Counted from the stretch's first letter, positions 1-14,746 are shown. The stretch: 64,000 nucleotides of DNA from Aulostomus chinensis (GCA_037954235.1 JBBMOA010000007.1:24939457-25003456); one strand, 5' to 3'. The notes: generated by a model not told the origin, from the letters alone. Numbers and translations: made by a program.

Positions 1-90
1 CACCTTTAGTGAACAACTGAAAAGTCAAGTCTCTCCATTGTCAGTTATACATTTATTCCTTGTGAGGAGCAGGGGGGGGTCTGCAGACAT

Positions 91-91
<1 letters not shown>

Positions 92-126
<35 letters not shown>

Positions 127-144
127 GCACGCGCGCACACACAC
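92..144 (+). repeat. CA microsatellite with CG interruptions
   Basis: (CA)n continues into GCACGCACGCGCGCACACAC, an alternating purine-pyrimidine tract. Confidence 0.95.
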
Positions 145-1792
145 CTATAGCACAAGCTGGATTGGAGTGAGGAGGGTTGGGAATCCTTCAGAATTTAGTG
201 ATACCGATACATTTACTTTGATATCAGCTTTTTTTTTTTGATACAGATTAAAAACATTTTAAGAAAATAAAGATTACTTCACACATAACCTTCTATGTAT
301 TTGCTTTTTAGTTTCCAGCTCCTTGCCATTTTCCCAAACTCAGAACAATTTACTACAACAGATAAATCAAACCAGTTTCACAAAATGCGGTTTAACCATT
401 TAGTTTTATGTTTTCCACTCCCCTCACTTTTATAACATCAAAAAATAAATTGAAATTTAGAGATTTACTCCTTTAATATTGAAATGAGGAGCTGAATGAC
501 AAGGTATCTTTTGATACTTTATAAAACTGAAGCAATCCAGGCCATGAAAGTACTGAAGTGTGCTACTCCGCCCCCGGAGTGATCAGTTCACCTAACCTGC
601 AAAGTCATGTTGGATTATTGAGTGCAATGTTAGGACTGCGATGTAATAATTGCCAGCCCGCATCACTGCAACATCATAGTTCCACAAACATCTCACATCC
701 TATGTATGTTTAATTTCAGCGCTGAGTTTAGGCAACGCACTGCTGATAAAGTTGGTTTGACTGAAGGGCAAACGTACAACTACTGCGATCACAGGGGACA
801 CGCAAACACTGATGGTTAACTATGAAAAAAAATTCATACGGCATAGAAAGCCAGCATAACACAATCGAAGGACAAAGTGTCTGTGCCACCGGTTTCCTCA
901 CGTATCCCAGAAGTCAAGCTCCTTCAGATTAAAAAAAAAAAAAACACCCTCAGGAAACACCTCACAATCGTAGGAGAAGTGGACAACATCACCTGATAAT
1001 ACAGACATGGAGAGACCACAGGTGAAATCCATGAAGAGTTTTAACACTGCATATCATTCTGTGTGTAAAGAAATCCAGGTGACTGCTTATCAACATCCAT
1101 ACCAAGAACAGAGTGGATGTACGTAAGCAACAAGTCATGACAAGCTGGGTTTTCTTGTTTCTATAAAGCAGGGTGACACTGGGGATTCCAAGGTTGCAGG
1201 TGCACAAGAGCGATGAGGGGAAGAGGGGAGAGAGCAGGATGATACCTGAATGATTTAGAAAAGAGGCAATATGCAAATATACAGATTTTTGTTATGCTTT
1301 TATTGCACAATCACTGACGTAGGAAGGAGGGAGGGAGGAACGTAGCGTGTGCAAGGCAGTACAAGGAGGGCAAAAATGGACTCTTAACCGAGGCTGTTAA
1401 TTAAACATCGGATGATTAACTTGAGTTCCAAGTAAAAATACTGATCTCGATTTTGTTCATGACGATAAGCTCACCGCTTCACAATGTGCTACACGAGCAG
1501 TACATACAGTACTTGCCCACATAGAAGGGCTGCACAATAAAAAAGGACAAATTGATATTTTAACTGATGTCACAATTGCAATATGATTTTCAACACAAGA
1601 GAGAATTTATTGTTTCGAAGATATTCCCATTCTCATTGAAAATCCTATTAAACTGTAATTTTTTTTAGATCTGTATCGAACGAACGCGACGTGTAGGAAA
1701 GAAATCGCTAGTCTTCAATGTACCGTCTTGCAATTTGAAAATTACGATGAGCTATATCGGAATTTTGATTAATTAGTGAATACTTGTCCAGA

Positions 1793-1796
<4 letters not shown>

Positions 1797-1848
<52 letters not shown>
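1797..1848 (+). repeat. (CA)26 microsatellite
   Basis: Uninterrupted CA dinucleotides over 52 bases. Confidence 0.97.
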
Positions 1849-1850
<2 letters not shown>

Positions 1851-4375
1851 CCCAAGACGTTTGACAACCACGTGCATGCAGTTTTGATTGGAGGTCATGG
1901 GAAAGCTGTCCAGGATCCTCAACCTCAGCATCCCCCTCCATCCCTCTTTTAGGTTGTCCCTCCTCCCTTCCAATCCCACAACTCCAAACTTTCATTTTAA
2001 TAGCACCAACTGTGGCCTAGAAAACCCCATTACTCAAGAGGAAAAAATGGAACAATATTATCAATAAACCACTGGCTCATACCCTGAAAACGTAGACAAG
2101 CTCGAGGCAACCCTGATGGCCGATCTGGCAGCTGGCCTCTTTTTCCTGCTGGGCATTCACCTCTGATTCCTCTCTTTGGAACAACTCAATAGTTGTTTCC
2201 CCTTTTTGATACATTTCTGTTGTGTGTTTGAAAACCAAAAAAGTTAATTAAAAAAAAAACCTAGCTGTTTTCACTCAGTGAAAAGTTTGATTAAAACATT
2301 CAAACATGTGGCAGACATGGAATGTGTTTTTATTTCAGGCCCCGAGTGTGTCACCAAAAAAATTCCAGCACGTCCATGACAGTGGTGTTGCTTCAGAGCA
2401 CAGAAGACAACAGTCTATCCATCTGAATGTAGCATCTTTGCAAGCTAAGCCTAAACTAAGTAATGAAATACTTACAATTATACTTCTCTGTCACCTGTAT
2501 GTCATAGGCAGCAATCTTTTGCAGGCAATGAGCTGAGGGATAATAACCATGGCAACATCCTGGAGTGACACATTTTATCAGCTCAGAACCATTGTGCGGA
2601 CTGGACTGGGACTAAACTCACATTCTATGAGCACCTGAGTTTTATGAACAACTCTACTCTTGTTCACTCTATTTCGCGTACACCTCGAGCCATGCAAATC
2701 AGGGGCTGGCAACAAATCAGGCCCAACGTATCTTAAAGTTAGCTGACTTAGCAAACCCCCAACAGCTGCGACGGCGCATGAGCATCATCAGGACAATGGT
2801 AACTGATGATTTAAGTCCACCCACTTCTTCCGAATCAAACTACGACTGAGTTGACATAAAAGAGGCAGTGTTGGTACCAGATGACCAATCACAACCATAA
2901 AGAGCTGCAGCCGAACAAATGAACAAAGTACCGGTAATGTAGGCTAAGAGCAACAAGGTGTCTGCAGCCAAAGCCAGGAAAGAAAAAAAAAATCCAGACA
3001 GTGTGACAGTTAACAGACTTGCTTCATCAATGAGGCTGGAGTTATCTGACCATAATCACAATTGTGTATTCCCAGTTGCTTTGATCCATTATGGTGGCGT
3101 GCAATGCAATATTAGCATCATTCTTACAGCTGCAAGCCTGGCAGCGTTGAAAGGCCTTGGGAGTAAGTGAAGATTAATAACATATAAACATAGTGGGGTC
3201 GCGTGTGAGAAGAGACTTAAAAGGGCAAAAGGTGTTTCTTTTATTCACTTTGATCTCAAACTCGACTACGGTGATACAGACTCTTCATGACATTGAAAAC
3301 TCAGGGTTAAACCTGATGACACCTCGCTAATCCTCCTCTGTAGTACAGCGTCTGTAGGTGAGCCCAGCTAGGCTATCAGGGTAAATAAAGTCATTAGGTG
3401 TGTTTGTTCTGTCTTGATTTGCTGGCTCTGGTGTCAGCATCCCAGCCTGCCTGCTGTCTGTTCTTCAGGAGGCCAGAGGTGAATGGCTGCAACTTCCTCA
3501 GTCTGACCCCCGTTTACATCAATAGAGGTATTTCTGATGGGCGGACATGAGCCATATGGAGGCTCAGGGACAGAAAGTAAAGCCAGAGAACTCCAAATAC
3601 TACCAGCATCCCTTCCCTCATTGATCCCTTATCTTAGTTGGCAACCTTTTGTGCAAAATCTCAATCTTAACAGCACGTAATAAGTAAAAAATGATTACAT
3701 GATCCCACTTTCTGCTGGATGTATTTAAGTTGTTCTTACAGAGAACATGTGTTGTTAATAATTTAGAGAATAATCGGTAGGTATAATCAAAACTGGGTAA
3801 AACAAGCAAAGCCAAGAAGATGGTGGAGATAGTGATGAGGAAGCAAAGCAGCTCAGCGCCCACTTGTCTTAATTGATCTGTAAAATCTTCAAGACTGGAA
3901 CAAATGCAAATCGCGTTGATTTGCTCACACTTCAGAAAATCTTGAAGGCTTTTAAAAGCCCCCATTCACAATGGTGGCTTAATGGTGGGAATATAGGGCC
4001 CGGGCTCTGAATGACACCAAACACAGAGCTGTGAAGTGAAGCTCAGGCTGCCTGCCACAGCGTTGCACTGATCCTCGGCAACCACCACAGTGCCAGGCTA
4101 CCAACTGTCCCTGCTGTCCTCTGATCACCAATAGTAACAAAATTCCAATCAGAAATGAATAATTCTTATAATATTATAAATTAAATTATAATATTGAAAT
4201 CTGGTGGTGTATTACCATGAGCAGGTGATAAGCTTTTGAAAGTTATCTGGACTACCTTCAAGAATGTCTAGCTTCCAGAAATCATCTGAGATCATAAACT
4301 GGACTGGTGGTTTTCAATATATTGGTCCAGGCAGAGAAAAATATGAGCATATTTTGATTAAATGTATTGAGGCCT

Positions 4376-4500
4376 TGTATTTTGGATCCCATGGATTGGG
4401 TTCTGGATCAGGGATCCAGACAAAGACACTACGATGTTCATATTCGGTGTCCTCGTAGCATCCTCGGAGGGGGTATGTGCTCTCTGAGAGTTTTCTAGTT
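4376..4500 (+). repeat. Fish interspersed repeat, 3' part (family also at 50.4 and 62.6 kb)
   Basis: GGATCAGGGATCCAG and the ending CTCGGAGGGGGTATGTGCTCTCTGAG resemble the 3' end of a common fish repeat whose ending is of the type GGCGGAGGTATGCGCTCT. The copy near 50.6 kb ends with the related GACGGAGGTATGCGTTCTTT. The 5' part is not recognisable here. Confidence 0.45.
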
Positions 4501-7500
4501 TGCGTCCTCTTTTCAGGTTTGCCTTGTGGACTTAGAGGAAGATTCACAGCCAAAAAACAAAGAGGGTAGAGTCTTGAAAACTGGCCATCATCAGTTGTGG
4601 CAGTGCCTTTGAGCAAGATGGGGAATTTGCTTCATTTTTTTCTTGTTTTTGCATTATTTCACCAACTGAAGAATGCCATAAAGCTTAAATACATTATCTG
4701 TTATAAGTCACGTAAAATATTATGATATATTATTATGAATATTATTGTGAATTTAAATGATTACTCATGCCTATTAGCTGATATTTCCAACAATGTAACA
4801 TTGTTTATTAGCAGCTTTTATCTCCTAATTCAGAATATAATTGCATATAATCTGATTGATAACTAAGATATTTGAATGATGTTTAAATCTGACCAGAACA
4901 TGACAGTAAAATTCCAAAGTTCTAAAACCATGTAAAGTAAATATCACGTTTGTTGATCCCCACTGTACTTCTCCACTTCACACTTCATGACAGAGGAATG
5001 TCTTGGTAATATCTCTTTAAGAGAAGGCTGAGCCTACAGCTGCGAGAGCTCTGCTTTGTTGCTCCTCTAATTTCTAATTTCAAACTTCATTTTCAGCCCG
5101 TGCAAAGATTTTCTGAGCCGCTCTCTGGACATTGGCAGGAACTTTCACCAGCAGCTAAACTTCCCAGCATGCTTTGTAGCGGGGCTGGCTTTGTTCAGCA
5201 AGTTAACTGTGAAGTTGCTCTGCAGGGATACAACCCTTCTTCACTGTTTTCCCCTGCAGTTTCACACATAATATGCAATGCAATGTCAGCAGAATGAAGT
5301 TTTCATATGGGACATGTATTTACAGCTTTTAATTTCACACTGCCTCACATTTTGTGATGCATGACCGTAATCTGAAAGATTTATATGAAAGAAGAACCCT
5401 TCTCCCCAACTTCCGTGGTCATAGCTGACAAATTACTATGTTTTATATCGAAACTTCTTTCATCATCTCTCCAAATACTTGAATCAAGCCACTGCAATTA
5501 AAGACACATCTTCAATCACACTACTCTCAGTCCAGTTTCTGAAACAGATGCATCATCAAAGCTTCTTAATAGCCTTAAATGGGACCTATTTTCTATGATG
5601 CACAACTAAATTACATTTAATCCTAACACCATGGAAACAGTTCCAACCCTTTGCTCTAAAGTGGATATTACATCTTCCCTGGATGACATGCAAGGGACAG
5701 TGCAGGCTGCCTGCAGCATCTGGTGGACACCTGTAAGACTGCAAGTCATTGAAGACAGAGGACTGATTCTGTTGTCACCCAGAATCTGGTCCGGAACAAA
5801 GGTTACTGACCCTCCGACCAGATCCACAGCCCTCAGCACGGGAGCCATGGGAGGCATTTAACCTGGGTGTTCAATTAATACATCAAAGACTACATCAATA
5901 ACCACGAACAGTGAATAAAAACGCAGACGCCAATCTGGTCCGTGTGAGAAGAGCAGGTAGTCAAAGTGGGCGGGAAATCTGGTTTTGTCAGTCTTTATAA
6001 GTGAAGGTTTCATTTTTGCAAAAACAGATTTGTGCTTATTTTACATCTTGTCTTTTTTTTTGCTTTAGTGGATGCAAACTGTTCTTTCTTTTCTTTTGCA
6101 AATTAACTCCTGTATTGTTTCCAAGTCACTGATATGGGAAAAAAAAAAAAAAAGCTGGAACAACCTGTGCACTCTTTTATCTTCTTCAAGTAGTTACACC
6201 GAGATCTGCAACTCCTTAGAAGAAAGTCTACAAGCCGAGAGATCCAGAGCTTCTTGTGCATGTTACTCAGGTCATAAAAATCCTAGTCACCCCCCCTCAC
6301 ACACATTTTCACAGTCTGCCAAGTCTCTGAAAAATATTATGCAGCTCATTCGTGGACACAATAAATAACATGAACTAGTGTGAAATATGATGCAATCCAA
6401 TCCAAAATCTCTCTTACAGCTCTTGTTAAACCAATAATGTTAGGTTTTTGTTTGAAGTGTTTCAGGGAGATGTTAATTCAGTCTCACAGTGTTTTAAGTG
6501 GTGATGCTGTTGTATTTTACTATGTTATGTTTCTAATTCCATTAAAGCAGAACATTTTATGGTCATATTTTTACAGGTGTTCATGTTATTTTGTCCATAT
6601 ACTGTGTTGAATAAATACTCACAAAAAAGGTCCTGGTTTTCTCTTGATGTAATCTGAGGAGAAAGAAAGAAAAATAGCGTCAGTTTGTGCATTTTTAAGA
6701 CAAAGCACATTGAATCAACATAGCTCAAGCCTGTCCGACCTGCGAAGCACCCACACCTCCTTTATTTATAAGAAGTAATCACCACAAGTGAACCAGATCA
6801 CAAAGGGACAGTCACTGACACCAAAGCAATTATGCCGTACAGGTCTAAGCTCTTACACAGCACTTAAAACTGTTTTAAAGGCCACCTGGGCACACTGCGG
6901 AGCTCTCTTAACTGTTAGGGTGCAGTTTGGTCCATTTTACAGTCACTGGGGCACAAGGAAAGTAATCCCTGGAGTTGGACCACTAAACCTGCTCTGTCCC
7001 TGTAACCATGGCAGCAGACAGGTAGTGTCTGGGTCACAGGGCAAACATGGCCGGGCTTCAGCGTTGGCCGTCGGTTAATAAGAAACTAGCCTGGTGCCAA
7101 CACATGCGGGCAAACGTGTGAGTGCGCTCACACCAACGGTAGCAGGTAAACACACACACAAATTTAGGCAAAAGTTCCCAGATGACTTAGGAAGGCAGGT
7201 TTCGGATATTAATGGTGGATATTCTTGCCACACGTGAAAGGTAAAATGGCACAGTAATTTTCTAGTGTTTACTCCATGATGTGTAAATCACAGATTAATT
7301 TAATGTCACCAGTGGGGTCAAAGCCCGAGGTCAGTTATCAGTGGTGGCTTTCAATCAAGCCGAAATGAAAATAATTCTTATCATAGCAGTTGTTTCGAAA
7401 GATAGCCCTGGTTTCCATGCTGCCCGTCTCTGTGCAGATTGTGAACCTTAAGATTAATGCAGATTGTTTAAAAAAAAAAATGTTTTTTTCAAAAAGAAAC

Positions 7501-10450
7501 ATTGCAAATGCATTTCTCCCAGCCACCATTTCATATAAAGGCAATAAATAATGTTGTGTTGGAAAGCAGACAATTTGTCCAGTTTTATTTCACAAAATGC
7601 CCACACGATGGTTGCCTGTCTTGCCCTTTTGAAAGGAAAACATGATCTCCCTTGGCCTTTTCTCCATTTCCCACCTCTCTCTCTCTCTTTTCAGTTGCTA
7701 TGAGACACTCCAGCTGAAGCCAAGGCTTCCACAATTCATTACTGGAGGAACAAAAGCCAAAGCACTGGACAAAGCAGGGCAGACCAACTCAAACCAGCTC
7801 CCACTTAACACACACATCACACCTCTGAGTGCTCTGCTGACATACAAATGACCAATTAAAACCCTCTCCTTTTGCCTTTCTTATATATTTTCTTTTTTTT
7901 CCAGTAGTGGGGGATAGATGCAGAGAGGTCAACAGGTGAAAGATTTGCAACATCTAGTGAAGGTTTTCTACATTTTCAAGTGGTGCAGTTGTCTAAACAT
8001 TGTGATTTCTGCAGATAATGTGCTGCAATACAGCAAAATATGACTTTTAATGTGTCTACCATGGAACAACACACCACTTTGCCAAATGGAGCCAATAAGC
8101 TACAATACACCGTCACTGCAACATCACCTGTCTCTGACTTCCCACTAGCTCAGCCTCACCAAATCATGAAACATCTCTTTTCTCTCCAACCAATCAGATT
8201 TCATTCTCTGGCTGTTCTCATGCAAAGAAAGAGAGGAGAAGGCCAATGAGAAATGGGCCTCCTTCTTCCCCGAGTATCCTACACCCACGACAAACACCGT
8301 CTGAGAAATGCCAACAGACAGGCAATCAGTCATTGTAATTAGGCTGGCTGCCATTCCCGAGCCTTCATAATTCAGGCTGGAGCTGGAGGACATAGGAAGT
8401 GAGAGCCCAGCTGCCGACTGCCACAGCCCACCACGGGCTCATCCAAACCTCAAGACAGGCCACTCCCTCTCCCTTTTCTGCTCCCTCAGATGGGGGGGAC
8501 TGGCCGAATTATACAAGGGCTGGCTGGCTGCAAAATTAAAACTCCCCTCCCTCCATTTCTCCTTGTCTACAACCAAAGAAATGCTCACTTTGTTTTCACT
8601 GCACTGCAGAGTTTTGTTCTCCAAACTGCACAACTGCTGGGGGCAAGAGGAAGGATCTTAATTTCAATATATAAAACACATTCTACATAACATGGTGACG
8701 TTTTCACGGTGCAATTCAATTTGAGGGTGAAAAGTCGAAAGAAGCTATTGTCTGTGCTGTTTCTAGATGGACAGAACACTGGATTTACAGTACAGACATG
8801 GCCAGCTTGTCTCTCTCCGGAATTCACAGCTGAACAGGAAGCTATGGCAGTACACTGCAGAGATTTGTTTTATTTGCTTGCAGGCCAGGGTTGACTCAGA
8901 AAGTGTCTTTGCTTGGTGTATAGGACCTGACGTGTTCTTGGCAGAGGAATGAAGAACTGTAAGTTCAGACACAATAAAGCAGAACGGAGAAACACGCCAA
9001 ATTGCAGAGGCAATTCTGTCCAGAGGCTCATTTTTCCAAAATGATTCACACTGGAAAGGAAAACATTTCCCTGTCCTTAGATGAACTTAGTGTGCTCTCT
9101 GTCAGCTTTTACAAGGAAGTGATGGGGGGGGAGGGAGGAGAGATGTGCACACACATACACATGACCACACAGCCTTCTGATTCTTTGCTCACTGAGGATT
9201 TAGGTCATGCACGTAAGTGCCCCAAACACAAGCACACATAAACAAGCGCTAAACATTTTTAAAGTTGTAGGGGAAAAAACAATAACGTGCAATCTTCATA
9301 AGAGTGGACCTAAGGGCCATTTCACATGTCCTCGGTACTGCACATGAGCAGCGAGTAACACAACTGCAGGACAAACTGTGCTTTCCGTGCTCAGTAGAGC
9401 AACGGCACAGTTGAGGAATGAGGGAGGACTGAAGGCAAGTTTTGCATTAGTCAGCAGAGGTTTACTGGCTTGTCTTGCTCAGCTGCTTGACAGTGTTCAC
9501 CTGTTCTCTCTCCCTTTCTGCAGGATAACACCTGCCGAAAGCATGATTACTCCTGCATTAGACTGCCTACGGTCCTGCAGCTGTAAACACTCTCATGACA
9601 AAACTCTAAAATCTTATAACAATGAAGAATCGTCACATAGGACGAGCAGCCTGTCAGCATAACACGATATCTAATGTTTGTGATGGAAAAGTGCAGCTCA
9701 CTTTGTTAATATCCTCTCATTAAAGTAAAATTAGATCTTGCATTAAGCATTAACGAAGGCATTAGGTTACATAGAAAAAGCCTTCTGAACGGCTTTGCTG
9801 GAAGCTTTTATGTACTCACAGCTACACTGCTATTAATGACAGCAAATATTTGTGCAGCTGTTGTAGTGCACCGATAATATACCACAAACGTTACAGAGTA
9901 AAAGGACGATCAATGAAAAATGAGGGTTTCGAGGAATCACATCACAGACTAAAAATGTGCTCTCACACGGTTCTACAGTCCTGCTGGTATAATCATCAGC
10001 TCTGTCACGATACAACGCGGTGCTGAGACTTAATCCAGAAGTACTGCGTGATCACCACAAACTGATTAGGAGCTCCACATTCGGTACAACCTGAAAACTG
10101 GATGGGTTTCTTGGATGATTGTAGGAAGTCCATGTTATAACCTCAAAGTTCAGAAATCAGACAAATCTTAATTTCTCAAATACATGAATGACTAATTAAA
10201 AAAAATTAAGAATACACAACAAGGATATGAAACAAAGGAGCGGTATTGCAGGGTTGGACACAGTTTGACTCAGTGTGATGATGTCTCTCTCCTAGTTTCA
10301 CATCAATTCAATGACTTACTATTGTGTTACCTGCATAAGCAGGTAGCACAATAGTTAGCAGCAGAGACCTTATTTAATACAGCAAATCGAATTATACATA
10401 AGCAAAGGACTGCTTATCCACCCAAATGATCCTGTAAGGGGTGGGGATCT

Positions 10451-10491
10451 GTGTGTGTGCACGTGTGTGTGTGTGTGTGTGGACGTGTGTG
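10451..10491 (+). repeat. Imperfect GT microsatellite
   Basis: GT repeats interrupted by GCAC and GGAC. A CA/CATA repeat follows at 10691-10722. Confidence 0.9.
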
Positions 10492-11627
10492 AGTGAGGGG
10501 TGTTAACAAACATAATTTTAATGTCACCAAATGGAATGGAGGCTCCCTGATTTGGAATCATAAACCTGGTGAGCACTGCAGGATTTTCAAATCTTAAGCA
10601 ATTAAAAAAAATAATAATAATTGAGACCACAGACACAACGACAGGTTTAACGGATTTTTTAATATCTTAATCCTAAGAGTGTGCGAAACGCACACACGCA
10701 TACACACACACACATACACACATCTGCTAGACCCCACGGTCTCAAACAATTTCAGATATAAACAAACATGCAGTCACTGTCAGCTGCTTGCAATTGTGTG
10801 TTGTTGTTTTGCACTGTTAAAAAAAACACAACACAAACCCAAAAAATATGGATAAAGTAGCGACCAAGAAGAAAAATCAGCTTTTTGTAGTCCAAGCAGG
10901 AGTGACTCCATAACATCTCACACATGCTTGTGCTAGTCACAGCTACAAGCTAAGCACTCACTGGTGAGGCTGGTTTCTGCTGCATTTTTTCCCAATGGAG
11001 GGACTCATGGATGCCACAAACAACAACTCACATTACTGCTGATTGTCTGCAGCTTGACTAACTTCCAAACACACCTTCTCCTGCACCTTCCCTTGTCGGA
11101 CCAGCCAGTAATCAAGGACCCACCAGAGTAGAGTAGGGAAGACAGCTAATTAGCTGCAGCACCATGTAAATATACCTGCCAATGTCATTTCAACTCCATT
11201 AGATGCCGTCACGGTCATCGCTCTGCAATATCCCAGCAACCAATATGTTGTCTCCAAATGGCTTGTAGCTTTTGCAGTTTGTTTATGTTGGCCATGTGCC
11301 TGCACTCCTACAGCCTACCAGCTGCTGTCAATCAAACAAGACACTGACATGTTCAGCTGGCTCACACCAAAAGTAGCATTTCTGATACTTCTGGTATTTG
11401 CCCACAGACATTTTTTCTTTAAATACTTCAAGTGGTTGAAAATAAATTCATAAAAATCTTATATAAAAATGTAAAATATATATTTAAAAAATGTGTTGGC
11501 ATTATTTATGATAGCAAAAGAGGTGAATACGTGTTATTTTTATTTTGAAAAAGGGATGTCTGGCTCATCCTAGATTTAGCATGGTGCCTTTCAGAGTTGA
11601 CCTTTTCCATGGACCTTCTTTTTTCTA

Positions 11628-11631
<4 letters not shown>

Positions 11632-11715
<84 letters not shown>

Positions 11716-11736
11716 CATACATACACATACACATAT
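11632..11736 (+). repeat. (TA)40 tract followed by CATA units
   Basis: Eighty bases of perfect TA alternation (11632-11711) run into (CATA/CACATA)n. The tract is self-complementary and may extrude as a cruciform; repetitive Tyr-Ile frames through it are not coding. Confidence 0.97.
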
Positions 11737-12849
11737 CTGAAGTTGGACACTAACTTAAAATATTGCATTTACTGGTAAAAATTTGCACTGCAGCTGAACT
11801 GTAAATTCATCGTGACAAGATGGACATTTTATTGTGATAAAAGCCAGTATGACCGAGCATTTGTAGACTCAACTGAAACACTTAAAGCAATAGAGCATCA
11901 TATTTTCAGGTGAATGTAAATCCCTCGCCTTCCTACTGAGGCACTGATCCACCAGTTTTCTGTTTCAGTGTGATACACACCTGTTGATATCGATACCAGA
12001 GTTGAAGCCTGAATGTTTAAGGCTCTAACATGTGGCTAGTAAACGAAACAATGCTCCTTATTAGAAAATAAATAAATACATAAAGGCATCAAATTTAAAT
12101 AAACTCCAGTTTGTTTGAAGTGGATATATCAGTGACATGTCTCAAGCTATGTAATGGCAGGTTCACAGTCCAGCGCTAACTTTGGAATGAAATTCAGATT
12201 TTGGATCTGCACCATCATTCTGATATCCAATCATTGAACGACATCTGTATCGGCACAGTTCCATTATTTCCGATCTCATATCTCATCTCTCTCCGGAGAC
12301 CTACCCCACGCCACAGAGTTAGCTACTTCTGGTTAGCCCTTGGCTAACTTGTGGACAAATGTGGATAAATATTTGAATCAACACTTTTAGACTTCTGCAA
12401 TATCATCGGACCAGAAGTCCCACAGACTGCTCTTGGGTTCTGCATGTGTGCACGTTTCCTTCATTGAACATTTTCATTACAGTAGCCAATGGTGAAGACA
12501 AGAAAACAACCTTACTGCTCTTTAACTTTCTGTGAAAAGGAACAGACAAAAAAACAAACAAAAAAAAACCCCTAAAGTAGTAAAAATAAATAAATAAATA
12601 AAAAATTGTGCTTTCTGCAGTGCAGCAGTTAATGCGGACACACTATTCCACTGTGTGATGACATCAAAGAAATCAGCAAATAAGGCCAACTTTGTTACCC
12701 TGCGTGTGTGATGGGTCACACCAGCTCTGCTGAGACACTTTTACATGTGTTGGATTGCATAATAATTTTCAGCTCACACAGGACATACAGAGCTGCAAAA
12801 AAAAAAAAAAAAAAAAAAAGCAAAATATTGTAAATAAGGTCATATCAAA

Positions 12850-12960
12850 TCCCCTCAAGTAGCCTTGGCCTCCGAACGGTTAAAACACAGTGGAAGCGAT
12901 AGGAAGGCTGGCTAGAGGTCGAACCCTGACAACTCTGCAGTGGAACCGGCCGAGGCTGCA
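12850..12960 (+). mobile_element. Probable SINE head (tRNA-related), diverged
   Basis: The sequence GTAGCCTTGGCC...GGTTAAAACACAG...AGGTCGAACCCTGAC has the spacing and motifs of a tRNA-derived SINE head, with a degenerate A box and a B box-like GGTCGAACCC. Divergence is high and the 3' body is not recognised. It follows an A23 run at 12797-12819. Confidence 0.4.
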
Positions 12961-13063
12961 GCAGACCACAGCTGTGAGGCAGCACAGTTGGAAACTTTAC
13001 GGGGGCTCTAACTTTCTCCATGATTTGACATTTATTTTAATAAAGATATAGATGATTTAATAA

Positions 13064-13120
13064 TGTGTGTGTGCCGTGTGTGTGTGTGTGCGCGCGCGCG
13101 TGTGTGCACGTGTGTGTTGT
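13064..13120 (+). repeat. (GT)n(CG)n(GT)n alternating tract
   Basis: GT repeats flank a (CG)5 core, the classic composition for left-handed Z-DNA. Confidence 0.95.
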
Positions 13121-13428
13121 CAGTGTGCCCATAACATAACCATGAAATAGTGATTTGCTTCTCCTCCTGCTTCTAAAAATGACCTAGAGACTCTTTGGTG
13201 GAAGCTCGACCGTTTACACACTCCAACTTTCGGAAGTTGTGTATTGCTGTGTACACAAGGACCCTCGACTACTTCACGAAAAGAACCTACAACCATTTTA
13301 TTTCCTCTTGACCACCGTTTAGGAGGACATGCGAAAGAGATTTTTAGTTTTCACAAATATTGCAAAAGCCATGCGGCCTGGTTATTTATTGGCATTAGTG
13401 CCAGGTCATTACGGCCTCATGCAGAGGT

Positions 13429-13430
<2 letters not shown>

Positions 13431-13488
<58 letters not shown>
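13431..13488 (+). repeat. (CA)29 microsatellite
   Basis: Uninterrupted CA dinucleotides over 58 bases. Confidence 0.97.
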
Positions 13489-13490
<2 letters not shown>

Positions 13491-14691
13491 TAGATTGTAA
13501 AAAATAAAAGCAGCGTGAAAAAATATAAGACTTCAAAATTTACCGACTTGTTGCAACATCATTTTAACGTTTTTTTTTTTAACTAAGTATTAAATCTAAA
13601 TGCAGCAGCTGCAGACGTTACAGTTGTCTGGTGATTCTGAAGTGTAATTCACTTAACACATTAACCTCAACTTGTTTTAAATATCTCTATCTGTGTCTCT
13701 ACGGTGCTTTTAATAACTGGATTCTCCCTGAATATCCATGCGACCTGTCATTGAAATTAAGTGAATTATAGATTTACTCAGTACTTCAGTTTGGACCAGA
13801 TCTCTCAGATGGTCTCTCAAACTTAACGCTGCACATCTCCTCCAGTTCCTGTGTGAACATTCTTCAAAAAGACTGACTAATAATTTTGAGTGTCCCTGAA
13901 ACTGCACTGTCACTTATAACAGCACCTGCATCATCTTTGTAAAATAATATATAATAATGTATAATATTTGCACTTTAATCTCTATCGGAAAGCACTTTTA
14001 CTGTTTTTAATGTTTTCAGTAAAGGAAATGACTTGAGTTGAAACTGCACTGAAGCTCCGAGTTACAGATTTCTTCCCGTGACATTGAACCTGACATCAAA
14101 CAACAGTCACCATCAAGGGGCACTACAAGTGCAGGAAATAAACGCAAAATACCGCCTTGCAACGTGTTAAAAATCTAGAATAAAATGACACTGTTAAAAA
14201 TATAAAATTAAAAATAGTCTAATAAGCTACAAAGAATGAGACCAACTCCTGCTGAATATACTGCATGAACATAAACGCATTACGGTTTTAATTTGATGTT
14301 GTTTTTTTTTGTGTGTGACAAACATGACGGAGGCGTTTATTACATATTTGAGAAGTCTTCAGAACAAACGCTTCTCAAAAAGGTCAAAAGGAAAGTTGAA
14401 GTCAACTCACCGGCAACGCAACTGGTCGACTGTCAGCTGTGAGTCTCGTCCTCGCTCGTCCTCGATGAACCCGGCGTGAGTGGAAAAAACAGCCGCACAT
14501 TAAATATTTTCTCTCTCTGCTTGCAGCTGCTGCGTGTTGTTGAGGTGCTTCGGAAATTCGACAGGGAGAGAACATTACATGAAGTTCGCACGCAACGCCG
14601 TTCTTCATTTAATTAGAACCGCCTAGAAAGAAAGTGGTCCTCAGTCGAGTTATAATCTACGATGTGGTTCGACTGTCGTGAGGGCAGGATT

Positions 14692-14694
<3 letters not shown>

Positions 14695-14743
<49 letters not shown>
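14695..14743 (+). repeat. (CA)24 microsatellite
   Basis: Uninterrupted CA dinucleotides over about 49 bases. A shorter CA tract is at 15379-15414. Confidence 0.97.

Positions 14744-14746
<3 letters not shown>

Larger units (their letters stand above)
145..12796. other. Intergenic, no gene seen
   Basis: Apart from the repeats listed separately, this stretch holds AT-rich unique sequence. Open frames are short, lack paired splice sites or recognisable domains, and often overlap on both strands. Nothing else could be supported. Confidence 0.6.

Noticed and set aside
10331..10372. SINE-head-like GGTAGCACAATAGTTAGCA
   Set aside because: Only an A-box-like fragment is present, without B box or body; could be chance.
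11506..11718. Reverse-strand frame of alternating Tyr-Ile
   Set aside because: It is simply the TA microsatellite read in frame; no coding evidence.
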